Below, piece by piece: positions 20,398 to 29,441 of a DNA stretch of 34,421 nucleotides. Position numbers and translations under genes: made by a program. The first letter of the stretch is position 1. Each line of letters begins with the position of its first letter. The notes under the pieces are model-generated. The model was given only the letters and a program-made list of their open reading frames with translations. It was not told where the DNA came from and did not search any database. The stretch lies in the IMG/VR virus record IMGVR_UViG_3300028653_000006, positions 1 to 34,421 of that record; one strand, 5' to 3'. The DNA comes from a virus.

Positions 20398-22728
20398 TTA
20401 CCAAGCTGCATTTTTTTGAATCACATTAACTTTTTTCTGAGTCTTTGTGATATCATTCTGGCTTACGTTCACTGGAATAGCAGATACTTCAGATACAATT
20501 GATCTAAGATCAGCTTTGCTTACAGTTGCAGTTACACCACCTTGACCACCCATTTGATTATTATTTATAGCATTCAGTAGAGTAACCATATTAGGCTGCT
20601 GAGCCACTGATTTTCTAACTACAAACTCTCCACCCTCTGCCATTATGGGGATACCCCCGCTTGGCGATTGGTGAGACGGCCCCGACAGCAAGCCACCTGT
20701 TGCATATTTTTTAACTTCACCACCTTTAGCATAGGCTGGCCCTTGAGCGACAATTGCTGCAATTTCCAGCGCACCGATAGCACCAACAATGGCTGCCATA
20801 ATAGTACCACTGATAAGTCCACCACCAGTTGAATATGCCATTATTACAGCTAATGCTGTTTGAATTGTAGCTTGAATAATTGCTGCTTCCCAATCTTTTT
20901 TAGCTTGTTCTTTCTTTATTTTATCTTGTTCTTGAGCCTTCTTTTTATCAAGTGCGGTTTTCTTCTTATCATATTCCTTATCTGATATTTGTTTTTTGTC
21001 GTGTAATTTATCCAACTCATCATATTCCTTATTGAATTGAGTATCCAAATTAGACAGAGCCTTATCGGATGATGCCTTAGAAAATTTAGAGATAACATCA
21101 ACAAGTTTAGATAGTTGTTCTCCTACTGCTTGAGCTGTTTCTTGTAATTGTTTCTTTTGTTTTTCTTGCTCTTCTTTTTTCTTTTTAGTTATTCTTTCCT
21201 CATTCTTAGTGGTAGCATCAAGGTGGATTTGATTCTGATCATTCTCCCAATCAAAATAAGCCTGATCGTTAGCTTGAATTTCCTTTGTACCTTGGTCTTT
21301 AATGAGAACAATTTCACTTTCAATTTCCTTCTCTTTTGCTGCTCGTAATGCTGCACCTTGTTCGGTGTCAGGGCCAGCCACTTGACGAAGTTTGTTTAAT
21401 TCATCTTCCTTAGCTTTAACTTTCTGATCTCTTAATTTCTTAATAGCTTCGAGTTGTGTATCAAATGCACTCTTATCATCAAGTTTTATTTCAGAATTTA
21501 AATTTTTCTCATGCGTTAATGAATTTTCATTGGCTTTAGCTGTGGCATCGTCTATTTCCTTCTGAGTCTTCTGATACAGGTCTACTTTTTCTTTTGCTTC
21601 TTTCTCTCTTCTTTCCTGTTCTTTTTTAACTTCTTCTGGATCACGCTCAATAGTCTTAATTGGATTATCTTTAGCATCTTTTTTGAGTTTATCTCTCTGC
21701 TCAAGAGCCTGATCAAACATTTTGGAATATTGAATTCTATTTGCAGTATTACCTTCAGCAACTGCCTTATCCCATAGTTCTTTAAAGGCTTTGGCTGTAT
21801 CTTCTTGTTTCTTTAATAAATAGTCTCTTGTTTTTTTATCACCATCTACAAATTGTTGCTCAGTTTTTGCAAACTGGTCAGTCATATAATTACCAGTAGC
21901 ACCTTCCATTTTGGAAACCCTACCAAATAGTTTATCAAAGAGATCAACACCCTTACTCAGTAATGTTAATGCACCAGACATAGCGGGAGCGAAGAACTGA
22001 CCAATTTTCTCCTTTGATTCTTCCCATTTCTTGTTTACTTGAGCCTGTTTAAGTTCAAGTTCACCACCAGCAGTACTATAGGCTCCAAATTTCTTAATGA
22101 TAATATCGAGTGCTTCACCGTGACGCAGTTGTGTTTCATTGAGGTGTTTTAAAGAATTATCATATTGCCCGATGCGGCCCTTTGTTCCTTCAAGGGTCTT
22201 CGATAGTTCTCCGTAGGCTTCTGTTAATGGGATATTCTTATATCTGGAGAGGGCTATAGCTGCTTCAGCAGTCTTTTCAACCTGTTCTTTTGTTCTACCC
22301 ATCTGAACACCCATTGCTATAATGGTGTTTAGATCGTCTTTAGACACAAAGGGATTCTTATTTAACTTATCTCTAACCTCTTCCCATCCCTTTGCAATAT
22401 TGGTGTTGCCTTTAAGTGCAAGAGTTAATTTGGCTACAAAAGATTCCTCTTTTTCCCAATTTTTAAGACCATCTTTGATGGCATCTGATACTGCTGACGC
22501 AGCTTTACCTAAAAGTTCATAGCCGCCAATTGCTAACCCCATAGCACCAGCCAGCTTACCCATAGATAAACCAGTGGATTCTGAATGTTTACCAATATTT
22601 TTAGTTTTCTCGCTTGTAGTATCGAGATTTTTTTGGAGGGATGATAACTGATCCTGTATTTTCTTTAAATTCTCATTAAATTTGGATATATCAAGGTTAA
22701 CAGTTGTGTTAAATTGCTGATCTGCCAT
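20398..22728 (-). CDS. Tail tape measure protein
   Basis: 776 residues. It sets tail length and is threaded with DNA into the cell. The N-terminal 45 residues are coiled coil (KIQDQLSSLQKNLDTTSEK). A hydrophobic Gly-rich segment follows (LAGAMGLAIGGYELLGKAASAV). Long charged coiled coils fill the middle, and hydrophobic helices lie near the C-terminus (IIQATIQTALAVIMAYSTGG..., AAIVGAIGALEIAAIVA). The end carries the GGEV/GGLLSGPSH/EGGEFVV motifs typical of Bacteroidota tape measures. By the usual 0.15 nm per residue this gives a tail of about 115 nm, i.e. a siphovirus. It starts in a TAATG overlap with the small gene upstream. Confidence 0.85.
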   Translation of the reverse strand: MADQQFNTTVNLDISKFNENLKKIQDQLSSLQKNLDTTSEKTKNIGKHSESTGLSMGKLAGAMGLAIGGYELLGKAASAVSDAIKDGLKNWEKEESFVAKLTLALKGNTNIAKGWEEVRDKLNKNPFVSKDDLNTIIAMGVQMGRTKEQVEKTAEAAIALSRYKNIPLTEAYGELSKTLEGTKGRIGQYDNSLKHLNETQLRHGEALDIIIKKFGAYSTAGGELELKQAQVNKKWEESKEKIGQFFAPAMSGALTLLSKGVDLFDKLFGRVSKMEGATGNYMTDQFAKTEQQFVDGDKKTRDYLLKKQEDTAKAFKELWDKAVAEGNTANRIQYSKMFDQALEQRDKLKKDAKDNPIKTIERDPEEVKKEQERREKEAKEKVDLYQKTQKEIDDATAKANENSLTHEKNLNSEIKLDDKSAFDTQLEAIKKLRDQKVKAKEDELNKLRQVAGPDTEQGAALRAAKEKEIESEIVLIKDQGTKEIQANDQAYFDWENDQNQIHLDATTKNEERITKKKKEEQEKQKKQLQETAQAVGEQLSKLVDVISKFSKASSDKALSNLDTQFNKEYDELDKLHDKKQISDKEYDKKKTALDKKKAQEQDKIKKEQAKKDWEAAIIQATIQTALAVIMAYSTGGGLISGTIMAAIVGAIGALEIAAIVAQGPAYAKGGEVKKYATGGLLSGPSHQSPSGGIPIMAEGGEFVVRKSVAQQPNMVTLLNAINNNQMGGQGGVTATVSKADLRSIVSEVSAIPVNVSQNDITKTQKKVNVIQKNAAW

Positions 22729-22958
22729 TAATTTGCTGATTCTTTTTTAAACTCGCTGATCGCTTGATCAACGGTTTTCATATTTTCTATCATATAATCA
22801 ATGATATCGTTCATGTATGTATAAAAATTCTTAAATTTTTTGCGGTGTTTAATGTAATTTTTTATCAATCTCCACTGATTCTTCTGGGATAGGAGTAATT
22901 TCTCCTTCCTGAGGGGTTTGATCGTAACTAAGAATTTAAATATTTCTATTTCTTCCAT
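22728..22958 (-). CDS. Small protein upstream of the tape measure, 76 aa
   Basis: The frame is open from 23009, but that extension overlaps the preceding gene's end; ATG 22958 gives MEEIEIFKFLVTIKPLRKEK... The protein is basic and helical with an acidic end (QAISEFKKESAN). The position just upstream of the tape measure is that of the tail assembly chaperone in many siphoviruses, but no frameshift or known fold is visible, so only the position supports this. Confidence 0.5.
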   Translation of the reverse strand: MEEIEIFKFLVTIKPLRKEKLLLSQKNQWRLIKNYIKHRKKFKNFYTYMNDIIDYMIENMKTVDQAISEFKKESAN

Positions 22959-22974
22959 TATTTTATGTTTATTT

Positions 22975-25900
22975 TTAGTAATATGGTAATTTGTATGATA
23001 CGCCAGCAACTTGAATTAATACCCAGCCTGATGGTGTGCCTAAATAGTTAGTCCCTGATCCATAATGTGTCGTGGATGCGGCACCTGATGCTGTTGATGG
23101 TGCTGTTGTATGATCAAAAAAGTTAATAGTGTTCGTTGTAGTGTCGTTAAAATTAATTGGTGATACACCAGATATATTTAGAGGGCCACTTAGATATGTA
23201 CTATCTTGTACCACTAAATCATCACGTATAGTTACACTTTTACGAATGTCTAAATATCCTGTGCATGCAACAGACTCAATACCACTTGCTGTAAACCCAG
23301 ATAAGGCACCATTTCCTACAGAAGTTGGGGATGTATATTTAACATAGTATGGGTCAGAGCCAGTAGTTGCTACAATAGGTGAAGTGCCTGAAGTCCCTGA
23401 AGTACCATCTGTCCCAGATGTAAATCCAGATATTGATACAATATTATTACCTATAATAATAGTGTTATTATCAGTTATAGTCTTACCTGTCGTGCCAATA
23501 ATTATAATATTTGTCAATCCAGTTGAAATTATACAATCAGTGGAATTCATCAATGTTACATTATCTGAATTGACTGTATTTCCGTGAGAATTAACAAGAC
23601 TTACATTATTTGCATTGATTACATTGTTATTACCAGTTACATTATAGTTCTCACCATATATTTGATTACCTTTACCTATAACTATACCAGCATATTTTGG
23701 ATTAACTATATTTTTATCGCTATAATAGGTAACACCAGTTTCTAAATAAGCAATTTGTCCTTGGGACTGTAACACTATACCACTGCTCTTAGTTACTCCA
23801 TTCTGATTTAACCTACTCTTATCTTCTGAACCAGAACCACCAGACTGATAATAATCAGGATCATCAGGCACTGTTAACTTGATAAGTTCAACCTTACAAT
23901 ATTTGTTGGGGCTCCACTCATTTATTTTTAGCAATATATATGGTTCATTGTTCAATATCACATACTTGCGGAAGTTAAGTTGGTTGATATCAGATTGTGA
24001 TAATCTCATATACACCGTTAACTTACGACTACGTGGATTCTGATATAACCAAATCTTATATTTCCAGTAGTCCCAATATAAATCATCTACAGGCACGTTT
24101 ACGTTCCTATGAAAGTAATATTTATTTTTACCAAATTCAATAGATTTAGTTGGGTTGTACGGATCGTCAAATATTCCAGCATATGGAATATAATTTAAGC
24201 TGCCAGTACCCATTATATAATAGACAAAGCCGTCTGGATAGTATATATTATTACCATCTAAGTGGGAAATGATCGGCACCTGATTTAGTTGGAAAGTTGG
24301 AGTTACTATCTTACGTTGTAAGATGCGGGCCTCGAATTTATCGAACCACACCTCTTTATTATCAGTATGATTGCTATCTCTATCATCCTTATTATACATC
24401 TGACTTACCAGCCAATTTGTATTGGAAAAATAATTGAGAGTTGTGGGACAGAATTGAGTTTCAATTTTTTGAGACTCTGCTGAGTAATAAGGATTAGGTA
24501 AATATTTCGTTGAGAAATTCATATGTGTCGCATTCAAATAGTCCTTTAAATTAGTGTCACCATCGTCTGACTTGTACTGGAGATAAACATCTTTATCTAA
24601 TAAGTCTTCAATTCTTTCAATTTCAATGTCCTCTGATATATCTACTTTATTACTCCAATCAACATTTGTATTATTGTAAAAAGTTGGAAATGTCTCAATT
24701 ATAAAGTTGTTCTTATTAGCATTATCCTCGGTGAAGACAAGGTTAAACATGTTGGAAATAGATTTAAGAAAGTCTACTTGCTTCATATTCGATGGTAATA
24801 TATGGTTGGCGTACATTTGATTGCCCTCATATATAATTCCATCCTCATCGTAATCATTCTTAAAGTGTAGATTTGAACTTTCTAAATTAACCCACGCATA
24901 GGTATATCCAATTCTTTGTATTTCAGACCCATTCATATAACCATACGCATTACCATTATTACTAACGATAAATTTTAAATATACTTTATCATTTTTTAGC
25001 AGTGGTATAGGTGTATCAATAGTTCCAGAGTAATGTATATTAGTCTGATAATATGGATTAGTATAGCTGTTAGGTTGTGTGATTGGACATTGTGGAAAAT
25101 TTCCTATCACAGTATCGGTTGCACCTGTTCCACTTATTTTGTGAATTTCAACATCCAACCTAATTTCACCCCAATTACCAGCTACATTCCACTTATATAC
25201 GGTACCAGTATACCAAGTTTGCCCGTATGGTGTATAATTACCATGATTAACTGCTGCCCAGTATGTCTCTAAGTACAATGAGAGCGATGCATCTAAACTG
25301 AATGTGTAAGATATTCCATTAGTTGGACATGTAAAGTATTGATTTGCAAATACATTATTCGGATCAACATATTCATAGGGAAGTGATGGAATTGCTGTTT
25401 TATGTGTGTGTTCTCCACCACCAACATTGAAGTCGCTAACATCAAAAAAATCTTTAAAACCATGACCATTTTGATTTCCAAAATTTGCACAATAGGTGGG
25501 TGGATTATTACTTCCATTAAAATCTGAAGTTAATCCAACATCAAACTTATAATAACTACTATCTAATGGATCACTTTCATACTGATCTGTCATTGGTAGG
25601 ATCAAGGATTTAAAGAAAGGTGAGGTTAGAAAAGCTGATGAATATGTATACCCAGCCTTTGCAAAAATTTTATCCCATATTTCACTTATGTACAGTGAAG
25701 GTTTGAAATAACTTACATCATATTTATTATCCCAATATTTACCCTGTAAATCAATCATTGGATAGTACACACCCTTAGAGTTTGGATAATTTGCAAATGG
25801 ATAAGCTGTTCCTGATGTATTCCAAGTTGAGCTGATATTTGTAAAATTAAAAGTATGATCATACTCAGAAAAATCTAAATTATCGTTTTTCAATTCGTTC

Positions 25901-26769
25901 TTTACGAGTTGTTTATCGCCTATTTTATCTTTGAAAGTCTTCAAATTCGAATAAAAAGTAGCTTCATATTCTGATACATTATTATTCTTTCTGATAAGTG
26001 TAAGTTCTAAAGTCCCAATTAGTAATTGTACGGAGTCATAGAAGATTCCAGCAGGGATTTTCTTGTTCAGGAACATTGAATAGTTCGTACTACCGCTATT
26101 TAGAGTTGCAAAATTGTAATATTGGTTCTCATTTACATGACCAAATAATTTGTTATTATTAGCAGTTGCGGGAACCGTAAATGTCTTTGAATAACTTGCT
26201 GACAGTGTAGATATATCAGTATAGACCTGATAAGTTATATTTATCGAATCTTCATCATAAAGATTGACATGTGCATATGAAGAGTTAGTCTCAGTTAGAG
26301 ATATATTACTCAAATATCCGTCAAATCCCCTCGAAGGAGCGAATAGTATCCTATTATCAATTGTTGTACCTGTCCAATCAGCAGCATTATACTGAAATGT
26401 ATATGAATATCTACCGTTAGACATGGTACTCGTGCCAGAATAACCCATGAACCAAGGTGTAATAGTAGATGGATTAGTCAAATTCTTAATATCAAATTCT
26501 AATGTATAATTCTGTCCATCCTCTAATGTAGAAGCATCGAAATATTGATATAGTTTACTTGTGATAGCTGATTGGCTTGCCATCCATCCATTTATCCACT
26601 TCCAACCCGATAGTGTAGTGTACGATGTTGTACCGCTGTCCGATAGACTCCTACCAGAGGTTGATCCAGTGGCTCCATCTGATTCCCAGTTCTGGGTATA
26701 AAATCTAAAATCTGAATTTGGTAGTGTAACACCATTGGTTGGGAATATTCTGAGTTCTAATCGATTCAT
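22975..26769 (-). CDS. Large tail/baseplate protein with fibre-like C-terminus
   Basis: 1264 residues. The N-terminal region is beta-rich, with a jelly-roll-like stretch (KWINGWMASQSAITSKLYQYFDAS...DGQNYTLEFDI). The middle has a tail-hub-like pattern. From about residue 1060 there are Asn/Val repeats (NNNVINANNVSLVNSHGN...) likely forming a beta-helix, then a GTSG linker. The tip (GTPSGWVLIQVAGVSYKLPYY) is a conserved phage fibre ending. I read it as a baseplate or tail protein carrying its own receptor-binding tip. It follows the 26778 gene and precedes the tape measure by one small gene. No enzymatic motif is seen. Confidence 0.65.
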   Translation of the reverse strand: MNRLELRIFPTNGVTLPNSDFRFYTQNWESDGATGSTSGRSLSDSGTTSYTTLSGWKWINGWMASQSAITSKLYQYFDASTLEDGQNYTLEFDIKNLTNPSTITPWFMGYSGTSTMSNGRYSYTFQYNAADWTGTTIDNRILFAPSRGFDGYLSNISLTETNSSYAHVNLYDEDSINITYQVYTDISTLSASYSKTFTVPATANNNKLFGHVNENQYYNFATLNSGSTNYSMFLNKKIPAGIFYDSVQLLIGTLELTLIRKNNNVSEYEATFYSNLKTFKDKIGDKQLVKNELKNDNLDFSEYDHTFNFTNISSTWNTSGTAYPFANYPNSKGVYYPMIDLQGKYWDNKYDVSYFKPSLYISEIWDKIFAKAGYTYSSAFLTSPFFKSLILPMTDQYESDPLDSSYYKFDVGLTSDFNGSNNPPTYCANFGNQNGHGFKDFFDVSDFNVGGGEHTHKTAIPSLPYEYVDPNNVFANQYFTCPTNGISYTFSLDASLSLYLETYWAAVNHGNYTPYGQTWYTGTVYKWNVAGNWGEIRLDVEIHKISGTGATDTVIGNFPQCPITQPNSYTNPYYQTNIHYSGTIDTPIPLLKNDKVYLKFIVSNNGNAYGYMNGSEIQRIGYTYAWVNLESSNLHFKNDYDEDGIIYEGNQMYANHILPSNMKQVDFLKSISNMFNLVFTEDNANKNNFIIETFPTFYNNTNVDWSNKVDISEDIEIERIEDLLDKDVYLQYKSDDGDTNLKDYLNATHMNFSTKYLPNPYYSAESQKIETQFCPTTLNYFSNTNWLVSQMYNKDDRDSNHTDNKEVWFDKFEARILQRKIVTPTFQLNQVPIISHLDGNNIYYPDGFVYYIMGTGSLNYIPYAGIFDDPYNPTKSIEFGKNKYYFHRNVNVPVDDLYWDYWKYKIWLYQNPRSRKLTVYMRLSQSDINQLNFRKYVILNNEPYILLKINEWSPNKYCKVELIKLTVPDDPDYYQSGGSGSEDKSRLNQNGVTKSSGIVLQSQGQIAYLETGVTYYSDKNIVNPKYAGIVIGKGNQIYGENYNVTGNNNVINANNVSLVNSHGNTVNSDNVTLMNSTDCIISTGLTNIIIIGTTGKTITDNNTIIIGNNIVSISGFTSGTDGTSGTSGTSPIVATTGSDPYYVKYTSPTSVGNGALSGFTASGIESVACTGYLDIRKSVTIRDDLVVQDSTYLSGPLNISGVSPINFNDTTTNTINFFDHTTAPSTASGAASTTHYGSGTNYLGTPSGWVLIQVAGVSYKLPYY

Positions 26770-26777
26770 ATATTATC

Positions 26778-28154
26778 TTAATTTTGTTGGATCACCTTGT
26801 CGTTAGCGGGTCTAAGGCTGATCGTGTATTGTATTTCTTTATCATTTACCTTCTGTTCATACTTAATACTATCAGTATTAACGATATAAGGCACAGCATA
26901 GGGATATATACCATATCCACTTGGATCATACTGATAAGTTTTAATTACATATACAACAGGTGACTGAGCCATCTGGATAAGTAACTGACTTTCTTGTTGT
27001 GTTACCCAATTGCTGGTTAATATTAACTCTTCGGTAACATTTGTGTAGAACACTTTTTCTCCAGCAGTGTAAGTGTTGTAATATGGAGGTAAATATTGTT
27101 TATAGGTCTTTCGATCAATTTTCTCATTAATCGTGGCTTTACGGTCAAATGTGTAACAATCAAATGCACCGTGAGGGTTTAACCAAAACACTTGAGTTAG
27201 GTTATATCTGCTACATTTATTTTTTCTCATTACCCAAAATGGTTTACTAATTACCCTACTGTGGTTATCCATTAATTCGATTTTGATCATCACCCATGTA
27301 TTATCGATGTATTCTTTTTGCAGCATTTGCATGGGGCCGCATGGGATGCTATACATCAATGAACCTGTATATGTATAGGTACAATCTTCAAAATTGTATG
27401 ACATTTGTGTACATAGTGGGGTATAGTTACGTGATTGATCATCCAGACTAATAAAATTAGAGGATAGCGGCATCGATTGAGATAATACTTCATCTCGTGC
27501 ATTTATATTAATACCTATTACTCTATCCTCGTCATGGTCTGGAATACCAGTTGAATTTGAATATGTGGTATAAAGTATCTGGGAAGGTCGATGTGCCGAG
27601 TCACTCAAAAAATTTATGAAACCATAATCTGTGTTATCCAGATTATATTGAGTTGCATCAGTCAACCATTTACCAGTTGTGGCACTATTTACCATCACCC
27701 ATTGTGTGTTAGAATAGCCTATCGTAACATTGTCGTAAGGCAAAAATTGCTGGCACCCGATATAATAGCTAATACCCCCAGCATTAATAGGTGCTCCTTG
27801 AATCGCTGGCTGAGATGTTGCTGTGGATGAGTAATATTCATACACCATCATATATACTTTAGCCGCTGATGGTGTACATTCATGCAAGTTTAATCTGGCA
27901 ACATCAAAATCATAAGTCAAATAATCTTTAATTATTGAAGTAGGATTAAACTGACAGGTGCCACCAGAGTTTGGGTAAAATAGGAAAGGGCCTATATCTA
28001 TAACAGTTGTATCATCCGCTGGAAAGAAGCGCAAGGTGATATAAAATTGAAAATTTGTCATAGTAAACTTAGAAGAATAAAATATATATGTGCACCTATT
28101 AGTATCGTGGACTCGTGCCCAATCGGATGGAACTTTAATTGTGGTTATTGCCAT
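26778..28154 (-). CDS. Tail protein, probably distal tail/baseplate
   Basis: 458 residues, beta-rich, with Tyr, Asn and Thr abundant, and no signal peptide. The pattern WLNPHGAFDCYTFDRKATIN, followed later by EELILTSNWVTQQESQLLIQMAQSPVVYVI and a strand-rich C-terminus, resembles tail proteins of Bacteroidota siphoviruses, where this gene precedes the large fibre-like protein. It starts in a TAATG overlap with the completion protein gene. The family is not certain, but the position is consistent with distal tail or baseplate assembly. Confidence 0.6.
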   Translation of the reverse strand: MAITTIKVPSDWARVHDTNRCTYIFYSSKFTMTNFQFYITLRFFPADDTTVIDIGPFLFYPNSGGTCQFNPTSIIKDYLTYDFDVARLNLHECTPSAAKVYMMVYEYYSSTATSQPAIQGAPINAGGISYYIGCQQFLPYDNVTIGYSNTQWVMVNSATTGKWLTDATQYNLDNTDYGFINFLSDSAHRPSQILYTTYSNSTGIPDHDEDRVIGININARDEVLSQSMPLSSNFISLDDQSRNYTPLCTQMSYNFEDCTYTYTGSLMYSIPCGPMQMLQKEYIDNTWVMIKIELMDNHSRVISKPFWVMRKNKCSRYNLTQVFWLNPHGAFDCYTFDRKATINEKIDRKTYKQYLPPYYNTYTAGEKVFYTNVTEELILTSNWVTQQESQLLIQMAQSPVVYVIKTYQYDPSGYGIYPYAVPYIVNTDSIKYEQKVNDKEIQYTISLRPANDKVIQQN

Positions 28155-28678
28155 TATTTTTTCTTTATTTTTTGTATTGCATCGTTAATATCCTGTCGAA
28201 TTGCGTTTTGAAGAGCAGTGCGAAACATCGGATTACGGTGTTCATCAACAAATTTAGCTTCGTTCATAAAAGGAACTGCTGGGTGATTATTAGAAAGAAT
28301 TGATTTACTCACAGCATAAGCAGCACTGCGTAGTCTACTCTTGGCTTCTCCCCGTTTTGTGGGTCTTAATTTAGATGTGCGGCCCCTTCCTACTGATACT
28401 TTTTTCTTTTGAAGCCATTTCTGTACTGAATCAACCATTTCAGGAGAAGGGTTCTTTGTACTTCTTTTAGTGCCAGAATTAATGAACTCTCCATATTCAT
28501 TTGAACTGAATTTAATCTTAAAGGTGTTGGTTGTAGGCATAGTAATCTTATACTCTATAGAGTTCACCAGCTTGCCTGTAGCAAGTTTTCTTTTCTTCAA
28601 AAGGACATCCTTCATTGACTTAGATGCTAAGTCAGCATAATGCTCTATCACCTTATATAATTTCAGTTGTGTAATCAT
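28154..28678 (-). CDS. Head-tail joining / tail completion protein candidate
   Basis: 174 residues, first gene of the minus-strand tail operon. An N-terminal helix (KVIEHYADLASKSMKDVL) is followed by RKLATGKLVNSIEYKI, a strand pair ending in YGEFINSGTKRSTKNPSPEM and a WLQKKK helix. This resembles HK97 gp10-like proteins, which join tail to head. The C-terminal half is very basic. The ATG is only 6 nt after an exact promoter motif, which would make the mRNA nearly leaderless if that motif is a -10 element. Confidence 0.6.
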   Translation of the reverse strand: MITQLKLYKVIEHYADLASKSMKDVLLKKRKLATGKLVNSIEYKITMPTTNTFKIKFSSNEYGEFINSGTKRSTKNPSPEMVDSVQKWLQKKKVSVGRGRTSKLRPTKRGEAKSRLRSAAYAVSKSILSNNHPAVPFMNEAKFVDEHRNPMFRTALQNAIRQDINDAIQKIKKK

Positions 28679-28684
28679 CAGCTA

Positions 28685-28699
28685 TATATATAAAAATTT
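28685..28699 (-). promoter_or_regulatory. Phage promoter motif for the tail operon, exact copy
   Basis: Exact AAATTTTTATATATA on the minus strand, ending 6 nt before the ATG at 28678. It overlaps the plus-strand AGATATAT variant at 28694-28708, so the two divergent transcripts share this 30-bp region. Confidence 0.6.
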
Positions 28700-28708
28700 A
28701 GATATATA
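28694..28708 (+). promoter_or_regulatory. Phage promoter motif, plus-strand variant
   Basis: AAATTTAGATATATA, ending 5 nt before ATG 28714. The core AGATATAT recurs at 17920-17927. Confidence 0.4.
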
Positions 28709-28713
28709 GAGCG

Positions 28714-28887
28714 ATGAAATTTGTCCAACTATTCAAAGAGAATATCATAAAGGAACTTCGGGAGACTGACCCCAGAGATAGAGAGGTTATAAATGAACTC
28801 CTCGATATATTATACAAGATAAATCAAGGGTGTGATGTATTTCTCATCAATAATTTATACTACTTGATTTACAATCCTGACGACTAA
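28714..28887 (+). CDS. Micro-ORF, 57 aa, divergent to the tail operon
   Basis: ATG 28714 to TAA 28885-28887. The product begins MKFVQLFKENIIKELRETDP and is a small acidic helical protein with a hydrophobic end (VFLINNLYYLIYNPDD). It lies between the divergent promoter region and the sigma factor gene. The reading frame looks natural (no rare-pattern residues), but no family is recognised. Confidence 0.5.
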   Translation: MKFVQLFKENIIKELRETDPRDREVINELLDILYKINQGCDVFLINNLYYLIYNPDD

Positions 28888-28889
28888 CC

Positions 28890-28924
28890 TGACAAATTTT
28901 TATATATAGAATAAAAAATTGTCA
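28890..28924. promoter_or_regulatory. Inverted repeat flanking the sigma gene promoter motif
   Basis: TGACAAATTTTT (28890-28901) and AAAAAATTGTCA (28913-28924) are reverse complements with one mismatch, and the promoter motif 28894-28908 overlaps the left arm. A repressor or the sigma-linked regulator could bind here. Confidence 0.4.
28894..28908 (+). promoter_or_regulatory. Phage promoter motif before the sigma factor gene, exact copy
   Basis: Exact AAATTTTTATATATA ending 19 nt before ATG 28928. If it is recognised by the encoded sigma factor, the gene is self-activating. Confidence 0.6.
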
Positions 28925-28927
28925 CAC

Positions 28928-29434
28928 ATGACATTTCACGAAGCAACAGGGGTAGATTTTGATAAATTCTACACAACATATCAGCCTAAACTTAAGGCTT
29001 TTCTAAAGAAAAATTTCCAGAGAACAAATACTGAAGTTATTGAAGACTGCATAACTGATTCTTTCATAAAGGTTTGGAAGAATATTCATAATTATAATGG
29101 TGATAAGGGTAGTGTAGTTACATACTTAACCCAGATCGCCATCAATGATCTGCGGTATCAGGAGCGTAGGCGCATTAAGATGCCGACTGTCAGTATAGAT
29201 TTATTCTATGATATTTGTGAGGAGATCGAGGAAGAAGACACCACTAATGAACGATATATTCAAATGATAAAGAAGATCGACAGAATAAAGAATCCAAAGA
29301 TCAGGGAGGCTGTTATATTGAAGGATGTTCAGGGTATTCCATATCTGGAGATGGAGGAAATTACTGGAGCCAACGGAAACACTTTGAGATCACGTGTCAA
29401 AAAAGGTAGAAAACTTCTAACCAAGAAAAATTAG
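28928..29434 (+). CDS. Phage RNA polymerase sigma factor (ECF-like)
   Basis: 168 residues from ATG 28928 (a TTG at 28919 would add 3). Region 2 is residues about 8-82: FDKFYTTYQPKLKAFL, VIEDCITDSFIKVWKNIHNYNG and VTYLTQIAINDLRYQERRR, the helices that open and bind the -10 element. Region 4 (about 110-165) has REAVILKDVQGIPYLEMEEIT and NTLRSRVKKGRKLL, a helix-turn-helix for the -35 element. This two-domain form is typical of ECF sigma factors. It is expected to redirect the host RNA polymerase to phage promoters. The best candidate sites are the AAATTTTTATATATA copies. It is followed 7 nt later by the SGNH gene. Confidence 0.82.
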   Translation: MTFHEATGVDFDKFYTTYQPKLKAFLKKNFQRTNTEVIEDCITDSFIKVWKNIHNYNGDKGSVVTYLTQIAINDLRYQERRRIKMPTVSIDLFYDICEEIEEEDTTNERYIQMIKKIDRIKNPKIREAVILKDVQGIPYLEMEEITGANGNTLRSRVKKGRKLLTKKN

Positions 29435-29441
29435 CGAAAAA

